Below, piece after piece: positions 45,213 to 53,866 of a stretch of 64,000 nt of DNA (positions are counted from its first letter, which is position 1; every line of letters begins with the position of its first letter). Under the pieces are notes generated by a model. The model searched no databases. It saw only the letters and a program-made list of their open reading frames with translations, and was not told where the DNA came from. This DNA is from Aequorivita sp. H23M31 (GTDB lineage Bacteria > Bacteroidota > Bacteroidia > Flavobacteriales > Flavobacteriaceae), in contig NZ_CP034951.1 in the NCBI RefSeq assembly GCF_004022485.1, forward strand, positions 3,286,001 through 3,350,000, read 5' to 3'. The position numbers were made by a program, and so were the translations under genes.

Positions 45213-46031
45213 ATGGCAAAATTCACTGATAAAAATTCATATACAATCCTGTTTGCCGTAATAATGGTATTGGTGGTTGGAAGTCTTTTAGCTGGGGTCG
45301 CTCAAGGCCTTAGCGGAAGGATTGCAGAAAACCAACGTTTTGAAAAGCAACAGAATATTCTGTATGCAATGGGAGTTAACACCAACGAAGGAACAAGCGA
45401 TGTTTCCTTTATTCCTGCAACCGAGGTAGAACCTGCCTTTCATAAATACATTACGCACCAATTGGTTATTCAAGGAGATAAGGTTACTGAAGATCCGGAA
45501 GCATATCTGATCGACATTAAAAAAGAGGAGCATATGGCGAAGGAGGATCCGAACTATGTAAGAAGACTCCCTTTGTTTGTTGGTGAAAAGGATGGCAATA
45601 CGCTGTATATTATACCAATGCGAGGAAAGGGACTTTGGGATGCCATTTGGGGATTCGTTTCTGTTGATACCGATTTTGTTGTTCACGGAGTTTATTTTGA
45701 TCACGCTGGGGAAACACCGGGACTTGGGGCGAACATTAAAGAACGTTACTTTATGGATGATTTCCAAGGAGAAGAAATAATGAGCGGAGATGTTTTTAAA
45801 GGAATCGATGTTGCAAAAGGTAATAACGACCCTACAAACAAAAGAAAGGATGACCAAAGGGTGGATGCACTTGCCGGTGCTACAATTACTGGAGACGGTG
45901 TAACCGCGATGATTAAAAAAGATGTGGGCCTTTACATCCCATATTTGAAGAAATTAAAGAATGAATCACAGAAAACCGAAGTTCCTAATGCTGTACAGGA
46001 TACGGTAGAACCTACGGATTCCATTCAGTGA
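45213..46031 (+). CDS. nqrC: Na+-translocating NADH:quinone reductase subunit C
   Basis: A subunit with one N-terminal TM helix (about 10-32) and a periplasmic flavodomain. The covalent FMN site is the standard motif VDALAGATITG, with acceptor Thr224. Blocks YFDHAGETPGLGANI and RGKGLWDAIWGFVSVD are typical. At 272 residues it is about as long as Vibrio NqrC, with a short acidic tail. It starts 2 bp after nqrB, and a 42-bp gap precedes nqrD. Confidence 0.97.
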   Translation: MAKFTDKNSYTILFAVIMVLVVGSLLAGVAQGLSGRIAENQRFEKQQNILYAMGVNTNEGTSDVSFIPATEVEPAFHKYITHQLVIQGDKVTEDPEAYLIDIKKEEHMAKEDPNYVRRLPLFVGEKDGNTLYIIPMRGKGLWDAIWGFVSVDTDFVVHGVYFDHAGETPGLGANIKERYFMDDFQGEEIMSGDVFKGIDVAKGNNDPTNKRKDDQRVDALAGATITGDGVTAMIKKDVGLYIPYLKKLKNESQKTEVPNAVQDTVEPTDSIQ

Positions 46032-46073
46032 TAGGAAGTTGACTGTTATTTATAACAAACAAAATTTAAGAAT

Positions 46074-46721
46074 ATGGCATTACTTTCAAGAAAAGATAGC
46101 AGATTAATTCTAGATCCATTAGCGGATAATAACCCAATTACCATTCAGGTTTTGGGGATATGTTCGGCGTTGGCTATTACCGCCCAATTAAAAGCTTCCA
46201 TTGTTATGGCGCTATCGGTAATGGGCGTTTTAGCAATTGGTAACGTAGTGATTTCGCTACTGCGGAACGTTATTCCGGGAAAAATTAGAATTATTGCGCA
46301 ATTGGTAATTGTGGCTGCCCTGGTTATTGTCGTTGACCAAGTGTTGAAGGCATACTCCTATGAATTAAGTAAACAACTTTCCGTATTTGTGGGGTTGATT
46401 ATTACCAACTGTATCATTATGGGAAGGTTTGAGGCCTTTGCTTTGGCAAATGGACCCTGGAGATCCTTTTTAGATGGAATTGGGAACGCCGCCGGCTATG
46501 GAATAATCTTGGTAATTGTGGGCTTTTTCAGAGAACTTCTTGGATCAGGAACTTTGCTTGGATATAAGGTTCTAGGAGATCCTATCGAAAAAACAGGTCT
46601 TTACGCTATAGGATATGAGGACAATGGGTTCATGTTGCTTTCACCAATGGCATTAATTGTTATCGGAATTATTATTTGGGTGCAACGTTCAAGAAACAAA
46701 GCTTTAGTAGAGGCGGAGTGA
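46074..46721 (+). CDS. nqrD: Na+-translocating NADH:quinone reductase subunit D
   Basis: A six-TM membrane subunit homologous to RnfE, paired with NqrE in inverted topology. Its 215 residues include the half-site motif FVGLIITNCIIMGRFEAFALANGPWRSF, whose Cys helps bind the intramembrane iron centre shared with NqrE. The gene is followed by a 552-bp interruption, holding repeat arrays and a broken gene, before nqrE, instead of the usual few bases. Confidence 0.97.
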   Translation: MALLSRKDSRLILDPLADNNPITIQVLGICSALAITAQLKASIVMALSVMGVLAIGNVVISLLRNVIPGKIRIIAQLVIVAALVIVVDQVLKAYSYELSKQLSVFVGLIITNCIIMGRFEAFALANGPWRSFLDGIGNAAGYGIILVIVGFFRELLGSGTLLGYKVLGDPIEKTGLYAIGYEDNGFMLLSPMALIVIGIIIWVQRSRNKALVEAE

Positions 46722-46729
46722 TTGATAAC

Positions 46730-46764
46730 CAGTACGCAGTAGTCAGTATGCAGTGACCAGTATG
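46730..46764. repeat. Heptamer tandem array, 5 units (CAGTNNN), left flank of insertion
   Basis: CAGTACG, CAGTAGT, CAGTATG, CAGTGAC and CAGTATG in strict phase, beginning 9 bp after the nqrD stop. On the opposite strand the units read NNNACTG, so they are inverted relative to the array on the other side of the pseudogene. Confidence 0.88.
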
Positions 46765-46802
46765 TTGATTAGCGGATTGGTGAAATTAAAAGAATATTTA
46801 AA

Positions 46803-47190
46803 ATGAGTTTGAATTTCAGGATTTGCTTGGCTATAAAAAATCGTTTGATTTAGCGATGGATGTTTTTGAAATTTCTAAGAAATTCCCAAGGGAAGAAAAA
46901 TATTCCTTGATAGATCCAATTAGGAGATCATCAAGAGCAGTTTGCGCCGCAATCTGAACCGTATGGAAAGAGAAGATATCTCAAGCATTTCGTTAGTAAA
47001 TTGACAGATGCCGATTCAGATCCCGATAGTTATCGGAATAGAAACGCAAACTTGGTTGTAATTTGCTTTAGCGTGTGATTATATAACCAAAATTGAACAT
47101 AACGAATTACTAATTAGGAGTGAAGAAGTAGGAAAAGTGTTAAATCAGATGATGAACAATCCAGGTAAATTTGGAGTTACAATATCATAG
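46803..47190 (+). pseudogene. Degraded four-helix-bundle (S23/23S rRNA IVS-type) protein gene
   Basis: Spliced across frames it reads FEFQDLLGYKKSFDLAMDVF, EISKKFPREEKYSLIDPIRR, SSRAVCAAI, then KRRYLKHFVSKLTDAD, TQTWL, FALACDYI and NELLIRSEEVGKVLNQMMNN, which is the full four-helix-bundle family (S23 intervening-sequence type, about 120 residues). Disablements: a frameshift right after the ATG, a TGA/frameshift near 46958, a 22-bp insertion at 47021-47042 and a TAA after TQTWL. At least four lesions show it has long been inactive. Confidence 0.88.
47021..47042. repeat. 22-bp palindromic insertion inside the pseudogene
   Basis: The core CCGATAGTTATCGG is a near-perfect palindrome (6-bp arms, GT centre). 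Removing exactly these 22 bases restores the frame DADSETQTWL expected for the family, so they were inserted. AGA occurs at both junctions (47018-47020 and 47040-47042), compatible with a 3-bp target duplication. Confidence 0.7.
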
Positions 47191-47220
47191 CTGTTTACTG
47201 AAAAGATTTAAAACAAATTC

Positions 47221-47272
47221 CTGAATACTGAATTACTGATTACTGAATACTGAAAAACTGAATTACTGAACA
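47221..47272. repeat. Heptamer/octamer array touching the nqrE start, 7 units
   Basis: CTGAATA, CTGAATTA, CTGATTA, CTGAATA, CTGAAAAA, CTGAATTA and CTGAACA, with ATG of nqrE at 47274. The array therefore is the ribosome-binding region of nqrE. Confidence 0.85.
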
Positions 47273-47273
47273 A

Positions 47274-48035
47274 ATGGAACACGTAGAATTATTTTTTAAA
47301 TCGATTTTCATAGACAATATGATATTTGCCACATTCTTGGGAATGTGTTCATATCTGGCTGTTTCTAAAAAAGTTGCTACTGCGGTAGGTTTAGGGGCTG
47401 CAGTAATTTTCGTTTTAGCTGTGACCGTCCCGATTAACTGGTTGTTGGATCAGTATATCTTAAGAGATGGTGCATTGGTATGGTTAGGACCTGAATATGC
47501 AGATTATAATCTTGGGTTTTTATCGTTTATTCTATTTATCGCTACCATTGCAACCATGGTGCAACTTGTTGAAATTGTGGTGGAAAAGTTTTCACCAGCT
47601 CTTTACAATTCCTTGGGTATTTTCCTTCCTTTGATTGCAGTTAACTGTGCTATCCTCGGAGGTTCCCTATTTATGCAGTCTCGTGAAATTCCATCTTTGG
47701 CTCTAGCTTTTAATTATGGTATTAGTTCAGGTATAGGTTGGTTCTTGGCAATTTTGGCTATTGCGGCGATTCGTGAAAAAATAAGATATTCAAATGTTCC
47801 CGCACCATTACGAGGTTTGGGAATAACTTTTATCATTACCGGTTTAATGGCTATTGGTTTTATGAGTTTTGGAGGGATGTTGACAGGAGGTGATGAGGAC
47901 ACCACATCTTTAGAAGGCAGACCTGAAAAAATCGGTGAAAGTACCGAACAAGTGGAGCAGGAAACCCCTGCAAATAGCAAGGAAATAACTGGTACAGTTT
48001 CAATTTCAGACGTTTCAAATTTAACAAAACAATAG
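47274..48035 (+). CDS. nqrE: Na+-translocating NADH:quinone reductase subunit E
   Basis: A six-TM membrane subunit homologous to RnfA, with [22 protein letters not shown] at the N-terminus (iron-centre Cys) and [16 protein letters not shown] as the second site. The membrane part ends near residue 205 ([10 protein letters not shown]). A further 48 or so residues are acidic and Ser/Thr-rich ([20 protein letters not shown] onwards), whereas Vibrio NqrE is about 198 residues and lacks this tail. nqrF starts 1 bp after the stop. Confidence 0.96.
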   Translation: MEHVELFFKSIFIDNMIFATFLGMCSYLAVSKKVATAVGLGAAVIFVLAVTVPINWLLDQYILRDGALVWLGPEYADYNLGFLSFILFIATIATMVQLVEIVVEKFSPALYNSLGIFLPLIAVNCAILGGSLFMQSREIPSLALAFNYGISSGIGWFLAILAIAAIREKIRYSNVPAPLRGLGITFIITGLMAIGFMSFGGMLTGGDEDTTSLEGRPEKIGESTEQVEQETPANSKEITGTVSISDVSNLTKQ

Positions 48036-48036
48036 T

Positions 48037-49347
48037 ATGTTTTTAGAGATAAGCACTCTTGGAGTAATTGCGGTAACAGTAATTTCATTATTGATTCTTA
48101 CCTTATTGTTGGTTGCCTTGCTCCTATTCACAAAAGAAAAACTTTCCCCATCCGGGCCCGTGAAAATCACCATCAACGATGAGAAAGTCATTGAAGTTGC
48201 CAGTGGTGGAACATTGTTATCAACTTTAGGAGCGGAAAAGATATTTCTTCCTTCTGCTTGTGGTGGTGGGGGAACCTGTATTCAATGTGAATGTCACGTA
48301 ATAGATGGAGGAGGAGCAGCACTCCCTACCGAAACCCCGCACTTTACCCGTAAGGAATTAAAAGATGGAATCCGTCTTGCTTGCCAAGTAAAGGTTAAGC
48401 AGGATATGGTTATTACCATTCCCGAGGAGGTTTTTGGAATTAAAAAATGGGAAGCCACAGTTGTAAGAAATTATAACGTAGCATCTTTCATTAAGGAATT
48501 CGTTGTAGAGATTCCAGAAGATATGGGTTATAAAGCGGGAGGATATATTCAAATTGAAATTCCGCCGTGCGAGATCAAGTTTGAGGACATGGATATTACT
48601 GCCCATCCTGAAGAGCACGAAAGACCCGACAAGTTTCAGGAGGAGTGGGACAAATTTAAACTTTGGCCATTGGTAATGAAGAATGTTGAAGTTACCGAAA
48701 GAGCCTATTCTATGGCATCCTATCCTGCCGAAGGTCGTGAAATTATGTTGAACGTTCGTATTGCTACGCCACCATTCGATCGTGCAAAAGGAGGATGGAT
48801 GAATGTAAATCCTGGAATCGCTTCTTCCTATATATTTAATTGTAAAGAAGGTGATAAAGTTGTGATTTCCGGACCTTACGGTGAATTCTTTATAAATCCT
48901 TCCGAAGCCGAAATGCTTTATGTAGGTGGAGGTGCGGGTATGGCTCCGATGAGATCTCACCTGTATCATCTGTTCAAAACCTTAAAAACGGGTAGAAAAG
49001 TTACCTATTGGTATGGTGGACGGTCAAAGAGAGAATTGTTCTACTTGGAACATTTTAAGGAATTGGAAACTGAATTCCCTAACTTTAAATTTTATTTGGC
49101 ACTTAGTGAGCCAGCGCCAGAAGATAACTGGAAAGTGAAAAAGGATATTCATGACGAAGAAGGGGATGGGTTTGTAGGCTTTATTCACCAAGTGGTAATT
49201 GATAATTATTTAAATCATCACGATGCGCCTGAAGATATTGAATTGTATTTCTGTGGCCCTCCATTAATGAACCAAGCCGTTCAGAAAATGGGTGAAGATT
49301 TCGGAATCCCTGACGAGAATATTCGTTTTGACGATTTCGGAGGATAA
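48037..49347 (+). CDS. nqrF: Na+-translocating NADH:quinone reductase subunit F
   Basis: The NADH-oxidising entry subunit, 436 residues. An N-terminal TM helix (about 7-29) is followed by a 2Fe-2S ferredoxin domain ([16 protein letters not shown] with a later Cys in RLACQ), an FAD domain ([11 protein letters not shown]) and an NADH-binding domain ([49 protein letters not shown]). It ends the nqr operon, and a strong terminator follows 22 bp later. Confidence 0.98.
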   Translation: MFLEISTLGVIAVTVISLLILTLLLVALLLFTKEKLSPSGPVKITINDEKVIEVASGGTLLSTLGAEKIFLPSACGGGGTCIQCECHVIDGGGAALPTETPHFTRKELKDGIRLACQVKVKQDMVITIPEEVFGIKKWEATVVRNYNVASFIKEFVVEIPEDMGYKAGGYIQIEIPPCEIKFEDMDITAHPEEHERPDKFQEEWDKFKLWPLVMKNVEVTERAYSMASYPAEGREIMLNVRIATPPFDRAKGGWMNVNPGIASSYIFNCKEGDKVVISGPYGEFFINPSEAEMLYVGGGAGMAPMRSHLYHLFKTLKTGRKVTYWYGGRSKRELFYLEHFKELETEFPNFKFYLALSEPAPEDNWKVKKDIHDEEGDGFVGFIHQVVIDNYLNHHDAPEDIELYFCGPPLMNQAVQKMGEDFGIPDENIRFDDFGG

Positions 49348-49369
49348 ACCGCTCCTAAAATATATTAAG

Positions 49370-49404
49370 ACCGTTCCTCACTATCCTGGAACGGTTTTTT
49401 TTTT
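49370..49404 (+). terminator. Terminator of the nqr operon
   Basis: ACCGTTCC (49370-49377) pairs with GGAACGGT (49388-49395), followed by nine further T's. It separates nqrF from the small gene and apbE. Confidence 0.9.
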
Positions 49405-49436
49405 AAATAGTATATAAAAAAGAAAAAGTGAAGCCG

Positions 49437-49444
49437 TAAATTTG
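49437..49444 (+). promoter_or_regulatory. Promoter box immediately before the small gene/apbE pair
   Basis: TAAATTTG, identical to the nqr operon -7 box and followed by the same GTG, lies only 8 bp from the ATG at 49453. Transcription would start almost at the start codon. Confidence 0.55.
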
Positions 49445-49452
49445 TGTTCCCT

Positions 49453-49815
49453 ATGAGCGAAAAACTGACGAAACAAGAGCTGCACAACTTGGCAATGAAT
49501 ATTGTGGGAAAACTGTTGGAAACAGATGGCTATGAGTTTTTGGGCGTTAACTCTAAGCTTAAAAAGGATCCCCAATTTGTGGTTCTTAAGGATAAGGAAC
49601 TCAGTTTTATCATTGTGCGTGCTATTTCGTACCCCGAGGATGTCAACGCTTATGATCCTCAATTTATGGAGACGATTAAGGAGCACGCCAAAAAGTTTGA
49701 AGCCAAAACCTTTTATGCGGGAGTTGGATTAGGGCACGGAGATGATTACGGAAAACCCGTTATAAAGAATGAAGATTATACTTTGTTGTACAATGGATTG
49801 CAAGAGATAAAATGA
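49453..49815 (+). CDS. Small conserved protein linked to apbE and nqr
   Basis: 120 residues from the ATG at 49453 (MSEKLTKQEL); a GTG 9 bp upstream falls inside the promoter box. It is a soluble alpha/beta protein without signal peptide or TM. Visible blocks are HNLAMNIVGKLLETDGYEFLG, FIIVRAISYPEDV and FYAGVGLGHGDDYGKPV. Its stop overlaps the apbE start (ATGA), so the two are translationally coupled. I do not recognise a family. Position next to the flavin transferase suggests a role in Nqr maturation, which is inference only. Confidence 0.8.
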   Translation: MSEKLTKQELHNLAMNIVGKLLETDGYEFLGVNSKLKKDPQFVVLKDKELSFIIVRAISYPEDVNAYDPQFMETIKEHAKKFEAKTFYAGVGLGHGDDYGKPVIKNEDYTLLYNGLQEIK

Positions 49816-50819
49816 GAAAATGCCTGTTTATTCTAATTTTAGCCATGTTTTCCTCCTGCGGAAAGGATACCATAGTTCATGATTATTTCGAAGGAAACGC
49901 ATTTGGCACGAGCTATCACATTCAAATTTATTCCAATGAAAGGAATGATATTAAGGCGGGCATAGATTCAGTGGTTGCTTCACTTAACCAATCACTGAGT
50001 ACCTACATTCCAGAAAGCGACATCTCTAAAATCAATCAAGGAGATTCCACCGTGGTTGTGGATTCTAATTTCCGTGAGGTTTTTAAACTTTCTGAAAGAA
50101 TTAATAAGGAAACAAATGGATATTTCGATCCAACTATTGGGGTTTTACGCAATGCCTATGGCTTCGGTGATGTCAAACCGTTGCGCATTATTGATAAAAA
50201 AACGTTGGATTCGCTGATGCAATATGTAGGATTCCAAAAGGTAGAACTCAGAAATGACGGGACCATAAGAAAGAAATTCCCACAAATATATTTTGATTTC
50301 AATGCGATTGCTAAGGGTTTTGGGATTGACTGTATTGGTCGTTACTTAGATAGTAAAGGGGTAAAAGATTATTTAATAGAACTGGGAGGCGAAATTTTGG
50401 CCAAGGGAAGAAACTTGGAAAAGGATCAATTGTGGACCGTAGGAATAGAAAGCCCTGAATCTGAGTTGGAGGATCGGAGCTTTGACGCTGCGGTTATGTT
50501 AGACAATGTTGGAATGGCGTCTTCTGGAAATTACAGAAAATTCCGGGTTGATTCTCTTACGGGTCAGAAGTACGTTCATACTTTAAATCCTTTAACTGGA
50601 TCTGCGGAGATGAGCAATATAACAAGTGCAACCGTTATAGCTCCTACTTGTGGAGAGGCGGATGCGTATGCAACATCTTTTATGGCTCTTGGGATAGAAA
50701 AATCGGAAGAGTTATTAAAGAAGCTTCCAGAGGTTGAGGCATATTTAACCTATACAGATTCAATCCATCATCACAAAATCTTTATTACCGACGGATTCAA
50801 AAAAATGATGCCTAAATAG
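49812..50819 (+). CDS. apbE: FAD:protein FMN transferase (ApbE)
   Basis: It attaches FMN to threonines of NqrB and NqrC in the periplasm, using FAD. 335 residues with a lipoprotein signal (LFILILAMFSSC, Cys16). Family motifs are AFGTSYHIQIYS, YFDPTIGVLRNAYGFGD, DFNAIAKGFGID, LIELGGEILAKGRN, MASSGNYRKF and HTLNPLTG. It lies directly after the nqr operon in a separate, coupled two-gene unit. Confidence 0.96.
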   Translation: MRKCLFILILAMFSSCGKDTIVHDYFEGNAFGTSYHIQIYSNERNDIKAGIDSVVASLNQSLSTYIPESDISKINQGDSTVVVDSNFREVFKLSERINKETNGYFDPTIGVLRNAYGFGDVKPLRIIDKKTLDSLMQYVGFQKVELRNDGTIRKKFPQIYFDFNAIAKGFGIDCIGRYLDSKGVKDYLIELGGEILAKGRNLEKDQLWTVGIESPESELEDRSFDAAVMLDNVGMASSGNYRKFRVDSLTGQKYVHTLNPLTGSAEMSNITSATVIAPTCGEADAYATSFMALGIEKSEELLKKLPEVEAYLTYTDSIHHHKIFITDGFKKMMPK

Positions 50820-50823
50820 CTAC

Positions 50824-52914
50824 TTATCGTTTTAGGGTAAAATGTCCCCGATATTGTGGCCGATTTGCAAGATCAATTAAAAACCAATAATCATTGGAAG
50901 GCATTTTTTTTCCTTTAAGGTTGGTGCCGTCCCAACCGAGAGAATATGGAGGTATTCTTTTTAGCAACTTTCCGAACCGATCAAAAATATAAATCTTAAA
51001 ATCTGGAATCTGGTCAATACCGATAATTCTCCAATAATCATTTACACCGTCGTTATTGGGCGTGAAAAACCTCGGATAGTCCAATATCAGAAATTCTCTC
51101 GAAACAATGCCACATCCATTCTTATCACGAACATAAGCCGTGTGGAAACCGTTTGATAATCCGCGGAAGAAATTATCATTCTGGAACTGTAAATCAGTGT
51201 CCACAGCAAATTCATAATCTCCCAGACCTTCAACCATAATAATTACAGAATTATCCTTTCCGTGGAAATCAAAAATCTCCAGATCGGTTATAGTTGCAAT
51301 ATCTGATGGAAGGACTTCTACCGACACAGTATTTGTACAACCATATTCATTTGTAACAGTAACCGAATAGATTCCCGGATCGTTAATATAAATACGGTTT
51401 AGGCTTCTTCCTTCTTCTCCGGTATTCCATACGTAATATTTAAATCCTCTTTCAACGGAAATAGGTAAGGCCTCGGTAGCGTTTAAACAAAATAGATATG
51501 GATCTTGATTGAACCTTGGAAGTGGAAGTGGGTTAACGGTTATTCTGAATTGAGTATAATCAAAACAACCAGTGGCTTTTTCCAAAAACCTAACGTAAAT
51601 TATTTGTGGATTTTGTGTTGTTTGAAACCTGCCGGATATACTATTGATTCCCGCCAATCGATCTGATTCTGAGGTAAAATACAAAATTTCAAAATCCAAA
51701 GGATTTCGCGCGTTGAGGATTTCAACATCTTTATCATTTAGATAAATAGTAGTTTTTCCATTTAAGTCAAAATCGCAAACTACAATGTTGGTTGGTTGTC
51801 CCGCCTTTTCAATTCTGTTTAAATATCCCCAGAAAGAGGTAATGCTAAAACAGTTTTCATCCAACTCATCAGTAACCCGAACGAAAATTCTACGGGGGGT
51901 AAAGGTGAAATCCACAACTCTTCCGATGGGATTTAAGTTATTGATGGCATCTTCTTCAGCATTGTGGAAACTGAAAATATAGCCATTGGGATTGCCAATT
52001 ATTTCGGGAATAATATTATCCAAAACATACGTCTCGGATTCTTCAAAACTGCATAAAACCACATCTTCTGGCTCTTGTAATCGAGGGTTGCCAATTTCCA
52101 GTTCAAAGGAAGTAATATCGCTACAGCCATTTGGACGTTCAATGCGAGCATAAATAGTTTGTGGATTTGTTGTATTTCTATAGGGGCTACTTAAAGGGTT
52201 AACCCCGATGCTTGCATCGTTAAGATTCTTGTGATAAGAAACGGCAACTCCCGTTTGATTGCCTATAATGATATTTGTCTGAGATTCAAGATTAAAATTG
52301 GTTTGTTCATCAGGACGACCATCCGTATCACATTTAATTAAATTATTGGGCTGGTTAGCGGTTACGGAATTTGGAAGTTGTGCGGTTCCCGTATAAAAAA
52401 TGCTAAAGGGGCCCGATCCCTGTGCTCGGTCTACGATCAAATAATACACCTCGCCCGCCTGCACATCTATATATTTTAAATAACCATTGCCATCTTCACC
52501 TGGTCCCTCTTCGGTATCAGTTTCTGTCATATTCAAACCTGTATCTGCCGGTACTCCGGCGTTTTCTGGATTTGTGCTAGAGCATCTAATGGCGTGACCC
52601 AGAGAAGTGCAGGTAACGTTTGGTCCAAATATGGCAAAATCGTAATCGTCCATACCGTTGTCTGGGCTAAGATCGAAAGTAAATGTTCCAGAACTGAGAA
52701 ATTCGAATTTAAACCAAATATTGTGTTGGTCCATGGAATAACAAGGTGGAACGAAGTTACCAGGAAGTGAAAACTCATCAAATCCAATTCCATCGGGTTC
52801 TATACCCAAACTGGAGTTGCCGCAGATAACAATCGCATTTACGCAGTCATTTGGATTCTGGGAAAATGCCGAGAAAGCAAATAGGACTAAAAGGAATGTT
52901 AGTTTAAGAGACAT
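50824..52914 (-). CDS. T9SS type B (CHU_C) gliding-associated cargo protein
   Basis: 696 residues with a signal peptide (LTFLLVLFAFSAFSQ). The N-terminal beta-sandwich (about 20-175) carries NPNDCVNAIVICGNSSLG and GYLKYIDVQAGEVYYLIVDR. Three or four Ig-like repeats of about 90 residues follow, with recurring PQTIYARI / RIFVRVTDE / PQIIYVRFLE strands. The C-terminal type B sorting domain is FFTPNNDGVNDYWRI, then KIYIFDRFGKLLK and YWFLIDL. It is exported by the T9SS and surface attached or released. The adhesive role often given to such proteins is not proven here. Confidence 0.88.
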   Translation of the reverse strand: MSLKLTFLLVLFAFSAFSQNPNDCVNAIVICGNSSLGIEPDGIGFDEFSLPGNFVPPCYSMDQHNIWFKFEFLSSGTFTFDLSPDNGMDDYDFAIFGPNVTCTSLGHAIRCSSTNPENAGVPADTGLNMTETDTEEGPGEDGNGYLKYIDVQAGEVYYLIVDRAQGSGPFSIFYTGTAQLPNSVTANQPNNLIKCDTDGRPDEQTNFNLESQTNIIIGNQTGVAVSYHKNLNDASIGVNPLSSPYRNTTNPQTIYARIERPNGCSDITSFELEIGNPRLQEPEDVVLCSFEESETYVLDNIIPEIIGNPNGYIFSFHNAEEDAINNLNPIGRVVDFTFTPRRIFVRVTDELDENCFSITSFWGYLNRIEKAGQPTNIVVCDFDLNGKTTIYLNDKDVEILNARNPLDFEILYFTSESDRLAGINSISGRFQTTQNPQIIYVRFLEKATGCFDYTQFRITVNPLPLPRFNQDPYLFCLNATEALPISVERGFKYYVWNTGEEGRSLNRIYINDPGIYSVTVTNEYGCTNTVSVEVLPSDIATITDLEIFDFHGKDNSVIIMVEGLGDYEFAVDTDLQFQNDNFFRGLSNGFHTAYVRDKNGCGIVSREFLILDYPRFFTPNNDGVNDYWRIIGIDQIPDFKIYIFDRFGKLLKRIPPYSLGWDGTNLKGKKMPSNDYWFLIDLANRPQYRGHFTLKR

Positions 52915-52944
52915 AGGAAAGGTTGCCCTACCAAAGTAATGAAA

Positions 52945-53700
52945 TTATTTTATACAGAGGGGAATTAATTCCCCGATTGGCAAACGATATTTCTGAATCT
53001 CTTCATCGGTAAGCTTCTTCGTATAATCGACTGCTTCTACTTTAAAGCCTATCGATCTCAGTTTTTCGAAGTAGTCCATTCCATATACCCGAACGTGATC
53101 GTACTGCCCAAAAATGCGTGCGCGTTCCTTTGGGTCGGTAATGCTATCATCCTCAAAGGTCTTTTCCAAATCAGCACTATACGGTACTTGAAGTATGGCC
53201 AGTCCACCCGGTTTTAAAATACGATATAATTCTTGCATCGCTTTGGTATCATCTGGAATATGTTCTAAAACGTGATTACAGATAATAAAATCAAACTCAT
53301 TATTAGAAAATGGAAGATCGCAAATATCCGCTTTTACATCGGCGATTGGGGAGTTAAGGTCGGTCGTGATATATTCAAGATTCTTCATTTTCCTGAACCT
53401 TTTGTAAAATGCCTGTTCAGGTGCAAAATGAAGGACTTTTAGATTTTCAGTAAAAAAAGAAGTTTCGTTCTTAAGATATAACCAAAACAGTCGGTGACGT
53501 TCTAAGGAAAGCGTCCCGGGAGAAAGCACATTTTCCCGAACATTTTCATAACCATACGGTAAAAACTTTCGATAGGATTTGCCGTTAATGGGATCGGTAA
53601 ATTTATTTCCTTTAAGAAAAAAGGCAAAGAATGGTTGTGCCAAATAACTCAATCGGATGAGCAACGGACGCGGGATGGTATTTAGGATTTTCTTGAACAA
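52945..53700 (-). CDS. Class I SAM-dependent methyltransferase
   Basis: 251 residues with a methyltransferase-11-type core: VLHFAPEQ in place of a classic motif I, YITTDLNSPIADVKADICDL, FDFIICNHVLEHIPDDTKAM and LYRILKPGGLAILQVPYS. The N-terminal roughly 60 residues (IPRPLLIRLSYLAQPFFAFF) are hydrophobic, and GKSYRKFLPYGYENVRENVL is a conserved lead segment. The substrate is unknown; polysaccharide or lipid modification is common for such proteins. The gene start is followed by the GxxExxY repeat region. Confidence 0.85.
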   Translation of the reverse strand: MFKKILNTIPRPLLIRLSYLAQPFFAFFLKGNKFTDPINGKSYRKFLPYGYENVRENVLSPGTLSLERHRLFWLYLKNETSFFTENLKVLHFAPEQAFYKRFRKMKNLEYITTDLNSPIADVKADICDLPFSNNEFDFIICNHVLEHIPDDTKAMQELYRILKPGGLAILQVPYSADLEKTFEDDSITDPKERARIFGQYDHVRVYGMDYFEKLRSIGFKVEAVDYTKKLTDEEIQKYRLPIGELIPLCIK

Positions 53701-53748
53701 TAGTTTGGGTTGTTACGCAGAGTTTCACAGAGGTTACGCAGAGTTTCG

Positions 53749-53818
53749 CTAAGAGTTTTTTTTTAAACCATTATTTAAAAACTCTTTGTCGAGGAACTTT
53801 AGTTGGTTTATTATCCAT
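53749..53818 (-). pseudogene. Internally deleted GxxExxY remnant A
   Basis: On the minus strand it begins ATGGATAATAAA (MDNK, same as the intact gene) at 53818. After about 12 unrelated codons it reaches FLNNGLKKKLL in a shifted frame, matching MLKNGLKRFINS at the end of the intact protein. Only about 4 N-terminal and 11 C-terminal codons are kept. Confidence 0.6.
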
Positions 53819-53866
53819 TTCTCTGTGGAACTCTGGGCTTCTCAGCGTGACTCAGTGTAATAGCTT

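Larger units (their letters stand above)
46730..47273. mobile_element. Heptamer-bounded insertion between nqrD and nqrE (putative)
   Basis: A segment of about 544 bp consists of a left CAGTNNN array, a degraded four-helix-bundle gene and a right CTGAATA-type array that runs up to the nqrE start codon. It interrupts an otherwise tightly packed operon. The bounding arrays are in inverted orientation with respect to the ACTG word. No transposase and no clear target duplication is visible, so movement is inferred from the operon context only. Confidence 0.55.
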
